This document shows positions 12,279 through 25,648 of a stretch of 64,000 bases of DNA, one piece after another. How positions within the stretch are numbered: position 1 is the stretch's first letter; the number at the start of each line of letters is the position of its first letter. The notes beneath the pieces were generated by a model that searched no databases, was not told the DNA's origin, and saw only the letters and a list, made by a program, of their open reading frames with translations. This stretch comes from Hydractinia symbiolongicarpus (Eukaryota; Cnidaria; Hydrozoa; Anthoathecata; Hydractiniidae). The stretch spans positions 3,102,001 through 3,166,000 of the forward strand of contig NC_079880.1 of assembly GCF_029227915.1 (NCBI RefSeq), written 5' to 3'. The position numbers were made by a program, and so were the translations under genes.

Positions 12279-13258
12279 GATTTTTTAAATTATTTTTTCA
12301 CCACTAAAACGCATAAGACTTGTAGTTTTTAAAAAGGTTTTCATTTTTGATGAGACGCTGAATAAAAGAAGTTTAATCGCCGGCAAACGAAAACCTGCGA
12401 TTTCCCGTAAATCCCGGACTCGGCCCGTATAGTCAAAAGTATACAAAGAAAGTACCCAGGGAGTAAAGTCATTTCCCAAACGATTTTTTAAATTATTTTT
12501 TTACCACTAAAACGCATGAGACTTGCAGTTTTCAAAAATGTTTTCATTTTTGATGAGACGCTTAATGAAAGAGGTTTAATCGCCGGCAAACGAAATCCCG
12601 CGTTTTCCCGTAAATCCGGGGCTTGGCCCGTATAGTCGAATGTATACAAAGAAAGTACCCAGGAAGTAAACTCATTTCCCGAACGATTTTTTAAATTTTT
12701 TTTCACCACTAAAACGCATGAGACTTGTAGTTTTCAAAAATGTTTTCATTTTTGATGAGACGCTTAATGAAAGAGGTTTAATCGCCGGAAAACGAAAACC
12801 CGCGATTTCCCGTAAATCCCGGGCTTGGCCCGTATAGTTGAATGTATACAAAGAAAGTACCCTGTGAGTAAACTCATTTCCAGAACGATTTTTTAAATTA
12901 TTTTTTCACCACTAAAACGCATAAGACTTGTAGTTTTTAAAAAGGTTTTCATTTTTGATGAGACGCTGAATAAAAGAAGTTTAATCGCCGGCAAACGAAA
13001 ACCTGCGATTTCCCGTAAATCCTGGACTCGGCCCGTATAGTCAAAAGTATACAAAGAAAGTACCCAGGGAGTAAACTCATTTCCCAAACGATTTTTTAAA
13101 TTATTTTTTTACCACTAAAACGCATGAGACTTGTAGTTTTCAAAAATGTTTTCATTTTTGATGAGACGCTGAATAAAAGAAGTTTAATCGCCGGCAAACG
13201 AAAACCCGCGATTTCCCCTAAATCCCGGGCTTGGCCCGTATAGTCGAATGTATACAAA
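11354..13258 (+). repeat. Long-range duplicate L1, copy 2 (partner 1-1905)
   Basis: This is the second copy of the nine-monomer block at the window start. It is nested inside the 15-monomer tandem duplication described for 9236-15320, so the same monomers also match 14400-15310. Where the first copy has the clustered differences at 439-470, this copy has the form usual for that monomer class. Confidence 0.8.
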
Positions 13259-15320
13259 GAAAGTACCCAGGGAGTAATCTCATTTCCCGAACGATTTTTT
13301 AAATTATTTTTTCACCACTAAAATGCATAAGACTTGTAGTTTTTAAAAATGTTTTCATTTTTGATAAGACGCTGAATAAAAGAAGTTTAATCGCCGGCAA
13401 ACGAAAACCCGCGATTTCCCGTAAATCCCGGGCTTGGCCCGTATAGTCGAATGTATACAAAGAAAGTACCCAGGGAGTAATCTCATTTCCCGAACGATTT
13501 TTTAAATTACTTTTTCACCACTAAAACGCATGAGACTTGTAGTTTTTAAAAATGTTTTCATTTTTGATGAGACGCTGAATAAAAGAAGTTTAGTCGCCGG
13601 CAAACGAAAACCTGCGATTTCCCGTAAATCCTGGACTCGGCCCGTATAGTCAAAAGTATACAAAGAAAGTACCCAGGGAGTAAAGTCATTTCCCGAACGA
13701 TTTCTTAAATTACTTTTTTACCACTAAAACGCATGAGACTTGTAGTTTTCAAAAATGTTTTTATTTTTGATGAGACGCTGAATAAAAGCAGTTTAATCGC
13801 CGGCAAACGAAATCCCGCGTTTTCCCGTAAATCCGGGGCTTGGCACGTATAGTCGAATGTATACAAAGAAAGTACGCAGGGAATAAACTCATTTCCAGAA
13901 CGATTTTTTAAATTATTTCTTCACCACTAAAACGCATAAGACTTGTAGTTTTTAAAAATGTTTTCATTTTTGATGAGACGCTGAATAAAAAAGGTTTAAT
14001 CGCCGGCAAAGGAAAACCTGCGATTTCCCGTAAATCCTGGACTCGGCCCGTATAGTCAAAAGTATACAAAGAAAGTACCCAGGGAGTAAAGTCATTTCCT
14101 AAACGATTTTTTAAATTATTTTTTTACTACTAAAACGCATGAGACTTGCAGTTTTCAAAAATGTTTTCACTTTTGATGTGACGCTGAATAAAAGCAGTTT
14201 AATTGCCGGCAAACGAAATCCCGCGTTTTCCCGTAAATCCGGGGCTTGGCCCGTATAGTCGAATGTTTACAAAGAAAGTACCCTGTGAGTAAACTCATTT
14301 CCAGAACGATTTTTTAAATTATTTTTTCACCACTAAAACGCATAAGACTTGTAGTTTTTAAAAAGGTTTTCATTTTTGATGAGACGCTGAATAAAAGAAG
14401 TTTAATCGCCGGCAAACGAAAACCTGCGATTTCCCGTAAATCCCGGACTCGGCCCGTATAGTCAAAAGTATACAAAGAAAGTACCCAGGGAGTAAAGTCA
14501 TTTCCCAAACGATTTTTTAAATTATTTTTTTACCACTAAAACGCATGAGACTTGCAGTTTTCAAAAATGTTTTCATTTTTGATGAGACGCTGAATAAAAG
14601 CAGTTTAATCGCCGGCAAACGAAATCTCGCGTTTTCCCGTAAATCCGGGGCTTGGCCCGTATAATCGAATGTATACAAAGAAAATACCCAGGGAGTAAAC
14701 TCATTTCCCGAACGATTTTTTAAATTTTTTTTCACCACTAAAACGCATGGGACTTGCAGTTTTCAAAAATGTTTTCATTTTTGATGAGACGCTTAATGAA
14801 AGAGGTTTAATCGCCGGAAAACGAAAACCCGCGATTTCCCGTAAATCCCGGGCTTGGCCCGTATAGTCGAATGTATACAAAGGAAGTACCCTGTGAGTAA
14901 ACTCATTTGCAGAACGATTTTTTAAATTATTTTTTTACCACTAAAACGCATAAGACTTGTAGTTTTTAAAAAGGTTTTCATTTTTGATGAGACGCTGAAT
15001 AAAAGAAGTTTAATCGCCGGCAAACGAAAACCTGCGATTTCCCGTAAATCCTGGACTCGGCCCGTATAGTCAAAAGTATACAAAGAAAGTACCCAGGGAG
15101 TAAACTCATTTCCCAAACGATTTTTTAAATTATTTTTTTACCACTAAAACGCATGAGACTTATAGTTTTCCAGAATGTTTTCATTTTTGATGAGATACTG
15201 AATAAAAGCAGTTTAATCGCCGGCAAACGAAAACCCGCGATTTCCCGTAAATCCCGGGCTTGGCACGTATAGTCGAATGTATACAAAGAAAGTACGCAGG
15301 GAGTAAACTCATTTCCAGAA
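12279..15320 (+). repeat. 15-monomer tandem duplication (3043 bp), copy 2
   Basis: This is the second copy of the 3043-bp block. From about 14490 the sequence also matches 8000-10250 at a spacing of about 6488 bp (32 monomers). One T is lost from the T-run near 15330 relative to 8841, which changes that spacing by one base. Overlapping matches at several spacings are the mark of repeated unequal exchange. Confidence 0.75.
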
Positions 15321-18300
15321 CGATTTTTAAATTATTTCTTCACCACTAAAACGCATAAGACTTGTAGTTTTTAAAAATGTTTTCATTTTTGATGAGACGC
15401 TGAATAAAAAAGGTTTAATCGCCGGCAAACGAAAACCCGCGATTTCCCGTAAATCCCGGCTTGGCCCGTATTGTCAAAAGTATACAAAGAAAGTACCCAG
15501 GGAGTAAACTCATTTCCCGAACGATTTTTTAAATTATTTTTTCACCACTAAAACGCATGAGACTTGTAATTTTCAAAAATGTTTTCATTTTTGATGAGAC
15601 GCTGAATAAAAGCAGTTTAATCGCCGGCAAACGAAAACCTGCTATTTGCCTAAATCCCGGACTCGGCCCGTATAGTCAAAAGTATACAAAGAAAGTACCC
15701 AGGGAGTAAACTCATTTCCAGAACGATTTTTTAAATTATTTTTTCACCACTAAAACGCATAAGACTTGTAGTTTTTAAAAAGGTTTTCATTTTTGATGAG
15801 ACGCTGAATAAAAGAAGTTTAATCGCCGGCAAACGAAAACCTGCGATTTCCCGTAAATCCCGGACTCGGCCCGTATAGTCAAAAGTATACAAAGAAAGTA
15901 CCCAGGGAGTAAAGTCATTTCCCAAACGATTTTTTAAATTATTTTTTTACCACTAAAACGCATGAGACTTGCAGTTTTCAAAAATGTTTTCATTTTTGAT
16001 GAGACGCTTAATGAAAGAGGTTTAATCGCCGGCAAACGAAATCCCGCGTTTTCCCGTAAATCCGGGGCTTGGCCCGTATAGTCGAATGTATACAAAGAAA
16101 GTACCCAGGAAGTAAACTCATTTCCCGAACGATTTTTTAAATTTTTTTTCACCACTAAAACGCATGAGACTTGTAGTTTTCAAAAATGTTTTCATTTTTG
16201 ATGAGACGCTTAATGAAAGAGGTTTAATCGCCGGAAAACGAAAACCCGCGATTTCCCGTAAATCCCGGGCTTGGCCCGTATAGTCGAATGTATACAAAGA
16301 AAGTACCCTGTGAGTAAACTCATTTCCAGAACGATTTTTTAAATGATTTTTTCACCACTAAAACGCATAAGACTTGTAGTTTTTAAAAAGGTTTTCATTT
16401 TTGATGAGACGCTGAATAAAAGAAGTTTAATCGCCGGCAAACGAAAACCTGCGATTTCCCGTAAATCCTGGACTCGGCCCGTATAGTCAAAAGTATACAA
16501 AGAAAGTACCCAGGGAGTAAACTCATTTCCCAAACGATTTTTTAAATTATTTTTTTACCACTAAAACGCATGAGACTTGTAGTTTTCAAAAATGTTTTCA
16601 TTTTTGATGAGACGCTGAATAAAAGAAGTTTAATCGCCGGCAAACGAAAACCCGCGATTTCCCCTAAATCCCGGGCTTGGCCCGTATAGTCGAATGTATA
16701 CAAAGAAAGTACCCAGGGAGTAATCTCATTTCCCGAACGATTTTTTAAATTATTTTTTCACCACTAAAACGCATAAGACTTGTAGTTTTTAAAAATGTTT
16801 TCATTTTTGATGAGACGCTGAATAAAAGAAGTTTAATCGCCGGCAAACGAAAACCCGCGATTTCCCGTAAATCCCGGGCTTGGCCCGTATAGTCGAATGT
16901 ATACAAAGAAAGTACCCAGGGAGTAATCTCATTTCCCGAACGATTTTTTAAATTACTTTTTCACCACTAAAACGCATGAGACTTGTAGTTTTTAAAAATG
17001 TTTTCATTTTTGATGAGACGCTGAATAAAAGAAGTTTAGTCGCCGGCAAACGAAAACCTGCGATTTCCCGTAAATCCTGGACTCGGCCCGTATAGTCAAA
17101 AGTATACAAAGAAAGTACCCAGGGAGTAAAGTCATTTCCCGAACGATTTCTTAAATTACTTTTTTACTACTAAAACGCATGAGACTTGTAGTTTTCAAAA
17201 ATGTTTTCATTTTTGATGAGACGCTGAATAAAAGCAGTTTAATCGCCGGCAAACGAAATCCCGCGTTTTCCCGTAAATCCGGGGCTTGGCACGTATAGTC
17301 GAATGTATACAAAGAAAGTACGCAGGGAATAAACTCATTTCCAGAACGATTTTTTAAATTATTTCTTCACCACTAAAACGCATAAGACTTGTAGTTTTTA
17401 AAAATGTTTTCATTTTTGATGAGACGCTGAATAAAAAAGGTTTAATCGCCGGCAAAGGAAAACCTGCAATTTCCCGTAAATCCTGGACTCGGCCCGTATA
17501 GTCAAAAGTATACAAAGAAAGTACCCAGGGAGTAAAGTCATTTCCTAAACGATTTTTTAAATTATTTTTTTACTACTAAAACGCATGAGACTTGCAGTTT
17601 TCAAAAATGTTTTCACTTTTGATGTGACGCTGAATAAAAGCAGTTTAATTGCCGGCAAACGAAATCCCGCGTTTTCCCGTAAATCCGGGGCTTGGCCCGT
17701 ATAGTCGAATGTTTACAAAGAAAGTACCCTGTGAGTAAACTCATTTCCAGAACGATTTTTTAAATTATTTTTTCACCACTAAAACGCATAAGACTTGTAG
17801 TTTTTAAAAAGGTTTTCATTTTTGATGAGACGCTGAATAAAAGAAGTTTAATCGCCGGCAAACGAAAACCTGCGATTTCCCGTAAATCCCGGACTCGGCC
17901 CGTAGAGTCAAAAGTATACAAAGAAAGTACCCAGGGAGTAAAGTCATTTCCCAAACGATTTTTTAAATTATTTTTTTACCACTAAAACGCATGAGACTTG
18001 CAGTTTTCAAAAATGTTTTCATTTTTGATGAGACGCTGAATAAAAGCAGTTTAATCGCCGGCAAACGAAATCTCGCGTTTTCCCGTAAATCCGGGGCTTG
18101 GCCCGTATAATCGAATGTATACAAAGAAAGTACCCAGGGAGTAAACTCATTTCCCGAACGATTTTTTAAATTATTTCTCACCACTAAAACGCATGGGACT
18201 TGTAGTTTTCAAAAATGTTTTCATTTTTGATGAGACGCTGAATAAAAAATGTTTAATCGCCGGCAAAGGAAAACCTGCGATTTACCGTAAATCCTGGACT

Positions 18301-19849
18301 CGGCCCGTATAGTCAAAAGTATACAAAGAAAGTACCCAGGGAGTAAAGTCATTTCCTAAACGATTTTTTAAATTATTTTTTTACTACTAAAACGCATGAG
18401 ACTTGCAGTTTTCAAAAATGTTTTCACTTTTGATGTGACGCTGAATAAAAGCAGTTTAATTGCCGGCAAACGAAATCCGGCGTTTTCCCGTAAATCCGGG
18501 GCTTGGCCCGTATAGTCGAATGTTTACAAAGAAAGTACCCTGTGAGTAAACTCATTTCCAGAACGATTTTTTAAATTATTTTTTCACCACTAAAACGCAT
18601 AAGACTTGTAGTTTTTAAAAAGGTTTTCATTTTTGATGAGACGCTGAATAAAAGAAGTTTAATCGCCGGCAAACGAAAACCTGCGATTTCCCGTAAATCC
18701 CGGACTCGGCCCGTATAGTCAAAAGTATACAAAGAAAGTACCCAGGGAGTAAAGTCATTTCCCAAACGATTTTTTAAATTATTTTTTTACCACTAAAACG
18801 CATGAGACTTGCAGTTTTCAAAAATGTTTTCATTTTTGATGAGACGCTGAATAAAAGCAGTTTAATCGCCGGCAAACGAAATCTCGCGTTTTCCCGTAAA
18901 TCCGGGGCTTGGCCCGTATAATCGAATGTATACAAAGAAAGTACCCAGGGAGTAAACTCATTTCCCGAACGATTTTTTAAATTTTTTTTCACCACTAAAA
19001 CGCATGGGACTTGTAGTTTTCAAAAATGTTTTCATTTTTGATGAGACGCTTAATGAAAGAGGTTTAATCGCCGGAAAACGAAAACCCGCGATTTCCCGTA
19101 AATCCCGGGCTTGGCCCGTATAGTCGAATGTATACAAAGGAAGTACCCTGTGAGTAAACTCATTTCCAGAACGATTTTTTAAATTATTTTTTCACCACTA
19201 AAACGCATAAGACTTGTAGTTTTTAAAAAGGTTTTCATTTTTGATGAGACGCTGAATAAAAGAAGTTTAATCGCCGGCAAACGAAAACCTGCGATTTCCC
19301 GTAAATCCTGGACTCGGCCCGTATAGTCAAAAGTATACAAAGAAAGTACCCAGGGAGTAAACTAATTTCCCAAACGATTTTTTAAATTATTTTTTTACCA
19401 CTAAAACGCATGAGACTTGTAGTTTTCCAGAATGTTTTCATTTTTGAGGAGATACTGAATAAAAGCAGTTTAATCGCCGGCAAACGAAAACCCGCGATTT
19501 CCCGTAAATCCCGGGCTTGGCACGTATAGTCGAATGTATACAAAGAAAGTACGCAGGGAGTAAACTCATTTCTCGAACGATTTTTTAAATTATTTTTTTA
19601 CCACTAAAACGCATGAGACTTGTAGTTTTCAAAAATATTTTCATTTTTGATGAGACGCTGAATAAAAGCAGTTTAATCGCCGGCAAACGAAAACCTGCTA
19701 TTTGCCTAAATCCCGGACTCGGCCCGTATAGTCAAAAGTATACAAAGAAAGTACCCAGGGAGTAAACTCATTTCCAGAACGATTTTTTAAATTATTTTTT
19801 CACCACTAAAACGCATAAGACTTGTAGTTTTTAAAAATGTTTTCATTTT

Positions 19850-20900
19850 TGATGAGACGCTGAATAAAAGAAGTTTAATCGCCGGCAAACGAAAACCCGC
19901 GATTTCCCGTAAATCCCGGGCTTGGCCCGTATAGTCAAAAGTATACAAAGAAAGTACCCAGGGAGTAAACTCATTTCCCGAACGATTTTTTATATTATTT
20001 TTTTACCCCTAAACGCATGAGACTTGTAGTTTTCAAAAATGTTTTCATTTTTCATGAGACGCTTAATGAAAGAAGTTTAATCGCCGGCAAACGAAAACCC
20101 GCGATTTCCCGTAAATCCCGGGCTTGGCCCGTATAGTCGAATGTATACAAAGGAAGTACCCTGTGAGTAAACTCATTTCCAGAACGATTTTTTAAATTAT
20201 TTTTTCACCACTAAAACGCATAAGACTTGTAGTTTTTAAAAAGGTTTTCATTTTTGATGAGACGCTGAATAAAAGAAGTTTAATCGCCGGCAAACGAAAA
20301 CCTGCGATTTCCCGTAAATCCTGGACTCGGCCCGTATAGTCAAAAGTATACAAAGAAAGTACCCAGGAAGTAAACTCATTTCCCAAACGATTTTTTAAAT
20401 TATTTTTTTACCACTAAAACGCATGAGACTTGTAGTTTTCAAGAATGTTTTCATTTTTGATGAGATACTGAATAAAAGCAGTTTAATCGCCGGCAAACGA
20501 AAACCCGCGATTTCCCGTAAATCCCGGGCTTGGCACGTATAGTCGAATGTATACAAAGAAAGTACGCAGGGAATAAACTCATTTCCAGAACGATTTTTTA
20601 AATTATTTCTTCACCACTAAAACGCATAAGACTTGTAGTTTTTAAAAATGTTTTCATTTTTGACGAGACGCTGAATAAAAAAGGTTTAATCGCCGGCAAA
20701 CGAAAACCCGCGATTTCCCGTAAATCCCGGCTTGGCCCGTATAGTCAAAAGTATACAAAGAAAGTACCCAGGGAGTAAACCCATTTCCCGAACGATTTTT
20801 TAAAATATTTTTTCACCAATAAAACGCATTAGACTTGTAGTTTTCAAAAATGTTTTCATTTTTGATGAGACGCTGAATAAAAGCAGTTTAATCGCCGGCA
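19850..20900 (+). repeat. 41-monomer-spaced duplicate, copy 1 (partner 28162-29212)
   Basis: Five or so monomers match a block about 8312 bp downstream. Shared private variants are TTTTACCCCTAAACGCATG (near 20001 and 28314), CATTTTTCATGAGACGC (near 20046 and 28358) and TTTTCAAGAATGTTTTC (near 20437 and 28749). Confidence 0.7.
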
Positions 20901-21999
20901 AACGAAAACCTGCTATTTGCCTAAATCCCGGACTCGGCCCGTATAGTCAAAAGTATACAAAGAAAGTACCCAGGGAGTAAACTCATTTCCAGAACGATTT
21001 TTTAAATTATTTTTTCACCACTAAAACGCATAAGACTTGTAGTTTTTAAAAATGTTTTCATTTTTGATGATACGCTGAATAAAAGAAGTTTAGTCGCCGG
21101 CAAACGAAAACCTGCGATTTCCCGTAAATCCTGGACTCGGCCCGTATAGTCAAAAGTATACAAAGAAGGTACCCAGGGAGTAAAGTCATTTCCCGAACGA
21201 TTTCTTAAATTACTTTTTTACCACTAAAACGCATGAGACTTGTAGTTTTCAAAAATGTTTTCATTTTTGATGAGACGCTGAATAAAAGCAGTTTAATCGC
21301 CGGCAAACGAAATCCCGCGTTTTCCCGTAAATCCGGGGCTTGGCACGTATAGTCGAATGTATACAAAGAAAGTACGCAGGGAATAAACTCATTTCCAGAA
21401 CGATTTTTTAAATTATTTCTTCACCACTAAAACGCATAAGACTTGTAGTTTTTAAAAATGTTTTCATTTTTGATGAGACGCTGAATAAAAAAGGTTTAAT
21501 CGCCGGCAAAGGAAAACCTGCGATTTCCCGTAAATCCTGGACTCCGCCCGTATAGTCAAAAGTATACAAAGAAAGTACCCAGGGAGTAAAGTCATTTCCT
21601 AAACGATTTTTTAAATTATTTTTTTACTACTAAAACGCATGAGACTTGCAGTTTTCAAAAATGTTTTCACTTTTGATGTGACGCTGAATAAAAGAAGTTT
21701 AATTGCCGGCAAACGAAATCCCGCGTTTTCCCGTAAATCTGGGGCTTGGCCCGTATAGTTGAATGTTTACAAAGAAAGTACCCTGTGAGTAAACTCATTT
21801 CCAGAACGATTTTTTAAATTATTTTTTCACCACTAAAACGCATAAGACTTGTAGTTTTTAAAAAGGTTTTCATTTTTGATGAGACGCTGAATAAAAGAAG
21901 TTTAATCGCCGGCAAACGAAAACCTGCGATTTCCCGTAAATCCCGGACTCGGCCCGTATAGTCAAAAGTATACAAAGAAAGTACCCAGGGAGTAAAGTC

Positions 22000-23700
22000 A
22001 TTTCCCAAACGATTTTTTAAATTATTTTTTTACCACTAAAACGCATGAGACTTGCAGTTTTCAAAAATGTTTTCATTTTTGATGAGACGCTGAATAAAAG
22101 CAGTTTAATCGCCGGCAAACGAAATCTCGCGTTTTCCCGTAAATCCGGGGCTTGGCCCGTATAATCGAATGTATACAAAGAAAGTACCCAGGGAGTAAAC
22201 TCATTTCCCGAACGATTTTTTAAATTTTTTTTCACCACTAAAACGCATGGGACTTGTAGTTTTCAAAAATGTTTTCATTTTTGATGAGACGCTTAATGAA
22301 AGAGAATTAATCGCCGGAAAACGAAAACCCGCGATTTCCCGTAAATCCCGGGCTTGGCCCGTATAGTCGAATGTATACAAAGGAAGTACCCTGTGAGTAA
22401 ACTCATTTCCAGAACGATTTTTTAAATTATTTTTTTACCACTAAAACGCATGAGACTTGTAGTTTTCCAGAATGTTTTCATTTTTGATGAGATACTGAAT
22501 AAAAGCAGTTTAATCGCCGGCAAACGAAAACCCGCGATTTCCCGTAAATCCCGGGCTTGGCACGTATAGTCGAATGTATACAAAGAAAGTACGCAGGGAG
22601 TAAACTCATTTCCAGAACGATTTTTTAAATTATTTCTTCACCACTAAAACGCATAAGACTTGTAGTTTTTAAAAATGTTTTCCTTTTTGATGAGACGCTG
22701 AATAAAAAAGGTTTAATCGCCGGCAAACGAAAACCCGCGATTTCCCGTAAATCCCGGCTTGGCCCGTATAGTCAAAAGTATACAAAGAAAGTACCCAGGG
22801 AGTAAACTCATTTCCCGAACGATTTTTTAAATTATTTTTTTACCACTAAAACGCATGAGACTTGTAGTTTTCAAAAATGTTTTCATTTTTGATGAGACGC
22901 TGAATAAAAGCAGTTTAATCGCCGGCAAACGAAATCCCGCGTTTTCCCGTAAATCCGGGGCTTGGCACGTATAGTCGAATGTATACAAAGAAAGTACGCA
23001 GGGAATAAACTCATTTCCAGAACGATTTTTTAAATTATTTCTTCACCACTAAAACGCATAAGACTTGTAGTTTTTAAAAATGTTTTCATTTTTGATGAGA
23101 CGCTGAATAAAAAAGGTTTAATCGCCGGCAAAGGAAAACCTGCGATTTCCCGTAAATCCTAGACTCGGCCCGTATAGTCAAAAGTATACAAAGAAAGTAC
23201 CCAGGGAGTAAAGTCATTTCCTAAACGATTTTTTAATTTTTTTTTTTACTACTAAAACGCATGAGACTTGCAGTTTTCAAAAATGTTTTCACTTTTGATG
23301 TGACGCTGAATAAAAGCAGTTTAATTGCCGGCAAACGAAATCCCGCGTTTTCCCGTAAATCCGGGGCTTGGCCCGTATAGTTGAATGTTTACAAAGAAAG
23401 TACCCTGTGAGTAAACTCATTTCCAGAACGATTTTTTAAATTATTTTTTCACCACTAAAACGCATAAGACTTGTAGTTTTTAAAAAGGTTTTCATTTTTG
23501 ATGAGACGCTGAATAAAAGAAGTTTAATCGCCGGCAAACGAAAACCTGCGATTTCCCGTAAATCCCGGACTCGGCCCGTATAGTCAAAAGTATACAAAGA
23601 AAGTACCCAGGGAGTAAAGTCATTTCCCAAACGATTTTTTAAATTATTTTTTTACCACTAAAACGCATGAGACTGGAAGTTTTCAAAAATGTTTTCATTT
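22000..23700 (+). repeat. Duplicate with single-monomer loss, copy 1 (partner 25649-27552)
   Basis: The first part matches 3649 bp downstream, sharing GAAAGAGAATTAATCGCCGG near 22298 and 25947. The later part matches 3852 bp downstream, sharing AATCCTAGACTCGG (near 23155 and 27007) and an expanded T-run near 23229 and 27081. The spacing change of 203 bp is exactly one monomer. The monomer at about 26062-26264 in the partner has no counterpart here, and the switch lies in the T-run near 22420. Confidence 0.75.
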
Positions 23701-25648
23701 TTGATGAGACGCTGAATAAAAGCAGTTTAATCGCCGGCAAACGAAATCTCGCGTTTTCCCGTAAATCCGGGGCTTGGCCCGTATAATCGAATGTATACAA
23801 AGAAAGTACCCAGGGAGTAAACTCATTTCCCGAACGATTTTTTAAATTTTTTTTCACCACTAAAACGCATGGGACTTGTAGTTTTCAAAAATGTTTTCAT
23901 TTTTGATGAGACGCTTAATGAAAGAGGTTTAATCGCCGGAAAACGAAAACCCGCGATTTCCCGTAAATCCCGGGCTTGGCCCGTATAGTCGAATGTATAC
24001 AAAGGAAGTACCCTGTGAGTAAACTCATTTCCAGAACGATTTTTTAAATTATTTTTTCACCACTAAAACGCATAAGACTTGTAGTTTTCAAGAATGTTTT
24101 CATTTTTGATGAGATACTGAATAAAAGCAGTTTAATCGCCGGCAAACGAAAACCCGCGATTTCCCGTAAATCCCGGGCTTGGCACGTATAGTCGAATGTA
24201 TACAAAGAAAGTACGCAGGGAATAAACTCATTTCCAGAACGATTTTTTAAATTATTTCTTCACCACTAAAACGCATAAGACTTGTAGTTTTTAAAAATGT
24301 TTTCATTTTTGATGAGACGCTGAATAAAAAAGGTTTAATCGCCGGCAAACGAAAACCCGCGATTTCCCGTAAATCCCGGCTTGGCCCGTATAGTCAAAAG
24401 TATACAAAGAAAGTACCCAGGGAGTAAACCCATTTCCCGAACGATTTTTTAAAATATTTTTTCACCAATAAAACGCATGAGACTTGTAGTTTTCAAAAAT
24501 GTTTTCATTTTTGATGAGACGCTGAATAAAAGCAGTTTAATCGCCGGCAAACGAAAACCTGCTATTTGCCTAAATCCCGGACTCGGCCCGTATAGTCAAA
24601 AGTATACAAAGAAAGTACCCAGGGAGTAAACTCATTTCCAGAACGATTTTTTAAATTATTTTTTCACCACTAAAACGCATAAGACTTGTAGTTTTTAAAA
24701 ATGTTTTCATTTTTGATGAGACGCTGAATAAAAGAAGTTTAGTCGCCGGCAAACGAAAACCTGCGATTTCCCGTAAATCCTGGACTCGGCCCGTATAGTC
24801 AAAAGTATACAAAGAAAGTACCCAGGGAGTAAAGTCATTTCCCGAACGATTTCTTAAATTACTTTTTTACCACTAAAACGCATGAGACTTGTAGTTTTCA
24901 AAAATGTTTTCATTTTTGATGAGACGCTGAATAAAAGCAGTTTAATCGCCGGCAAACGAAATCCCGCGTTTTCCCGTAAATCCGGGGCTTGGCACGTATA
25001 GTCGAATGTATACAAAGAAAGTACGCAGGGAATAAACTCATTTCCAGAACGATTTTTTAAATTATTTCTTCACCACTAAAACGCATAAGACTTGTAGTTT
25101 TTAAAAATGTTTTCATTTTTGATGAGACGCTGAATAAAAAAGGTTTAATCGCCGGCAAAGGAAAACCTGCGATTTCCCGTAAATCCTGGACTCGGCCCGT
25201 ATAGTCAAAAGTATACAAAGAAAGTACCCAGGGAGTAAAGTCATTTCCTAAACGATTTTTTAAATTATTTTTTTACTACTAAAACGCATGAGACTTGCAG
25301 TTTTCAAAAATGTTTTCACTTTTGATGTGACGCTGAATAAAAGAAGTTTAATTGCCGGCAAACGAAATCCCGCGTTTTCCCGTAAATCCGGGGCTTGGCC
25401 CGTATAGTTGAATGTTTACAAAGAAAGTACCCTGTGAGTAAACTCATTTCCAGAACGATTTTTTAAATTATTTTTTCACCACTAAAACGCATAAGACTTG
25501 TAGTTTTTAAAAAGGTTTTCATTTTTGATGAGACGCTGAATAAAAGAAGTTTAATCGCCGGCAAACGAAAACCTGCGATTTCCCGTAAATCCCGGACTCG
25601 GCCCGTATAGTCAAAAGTATACAAAGAAAGTACCCAGGGAGTAAAGTC

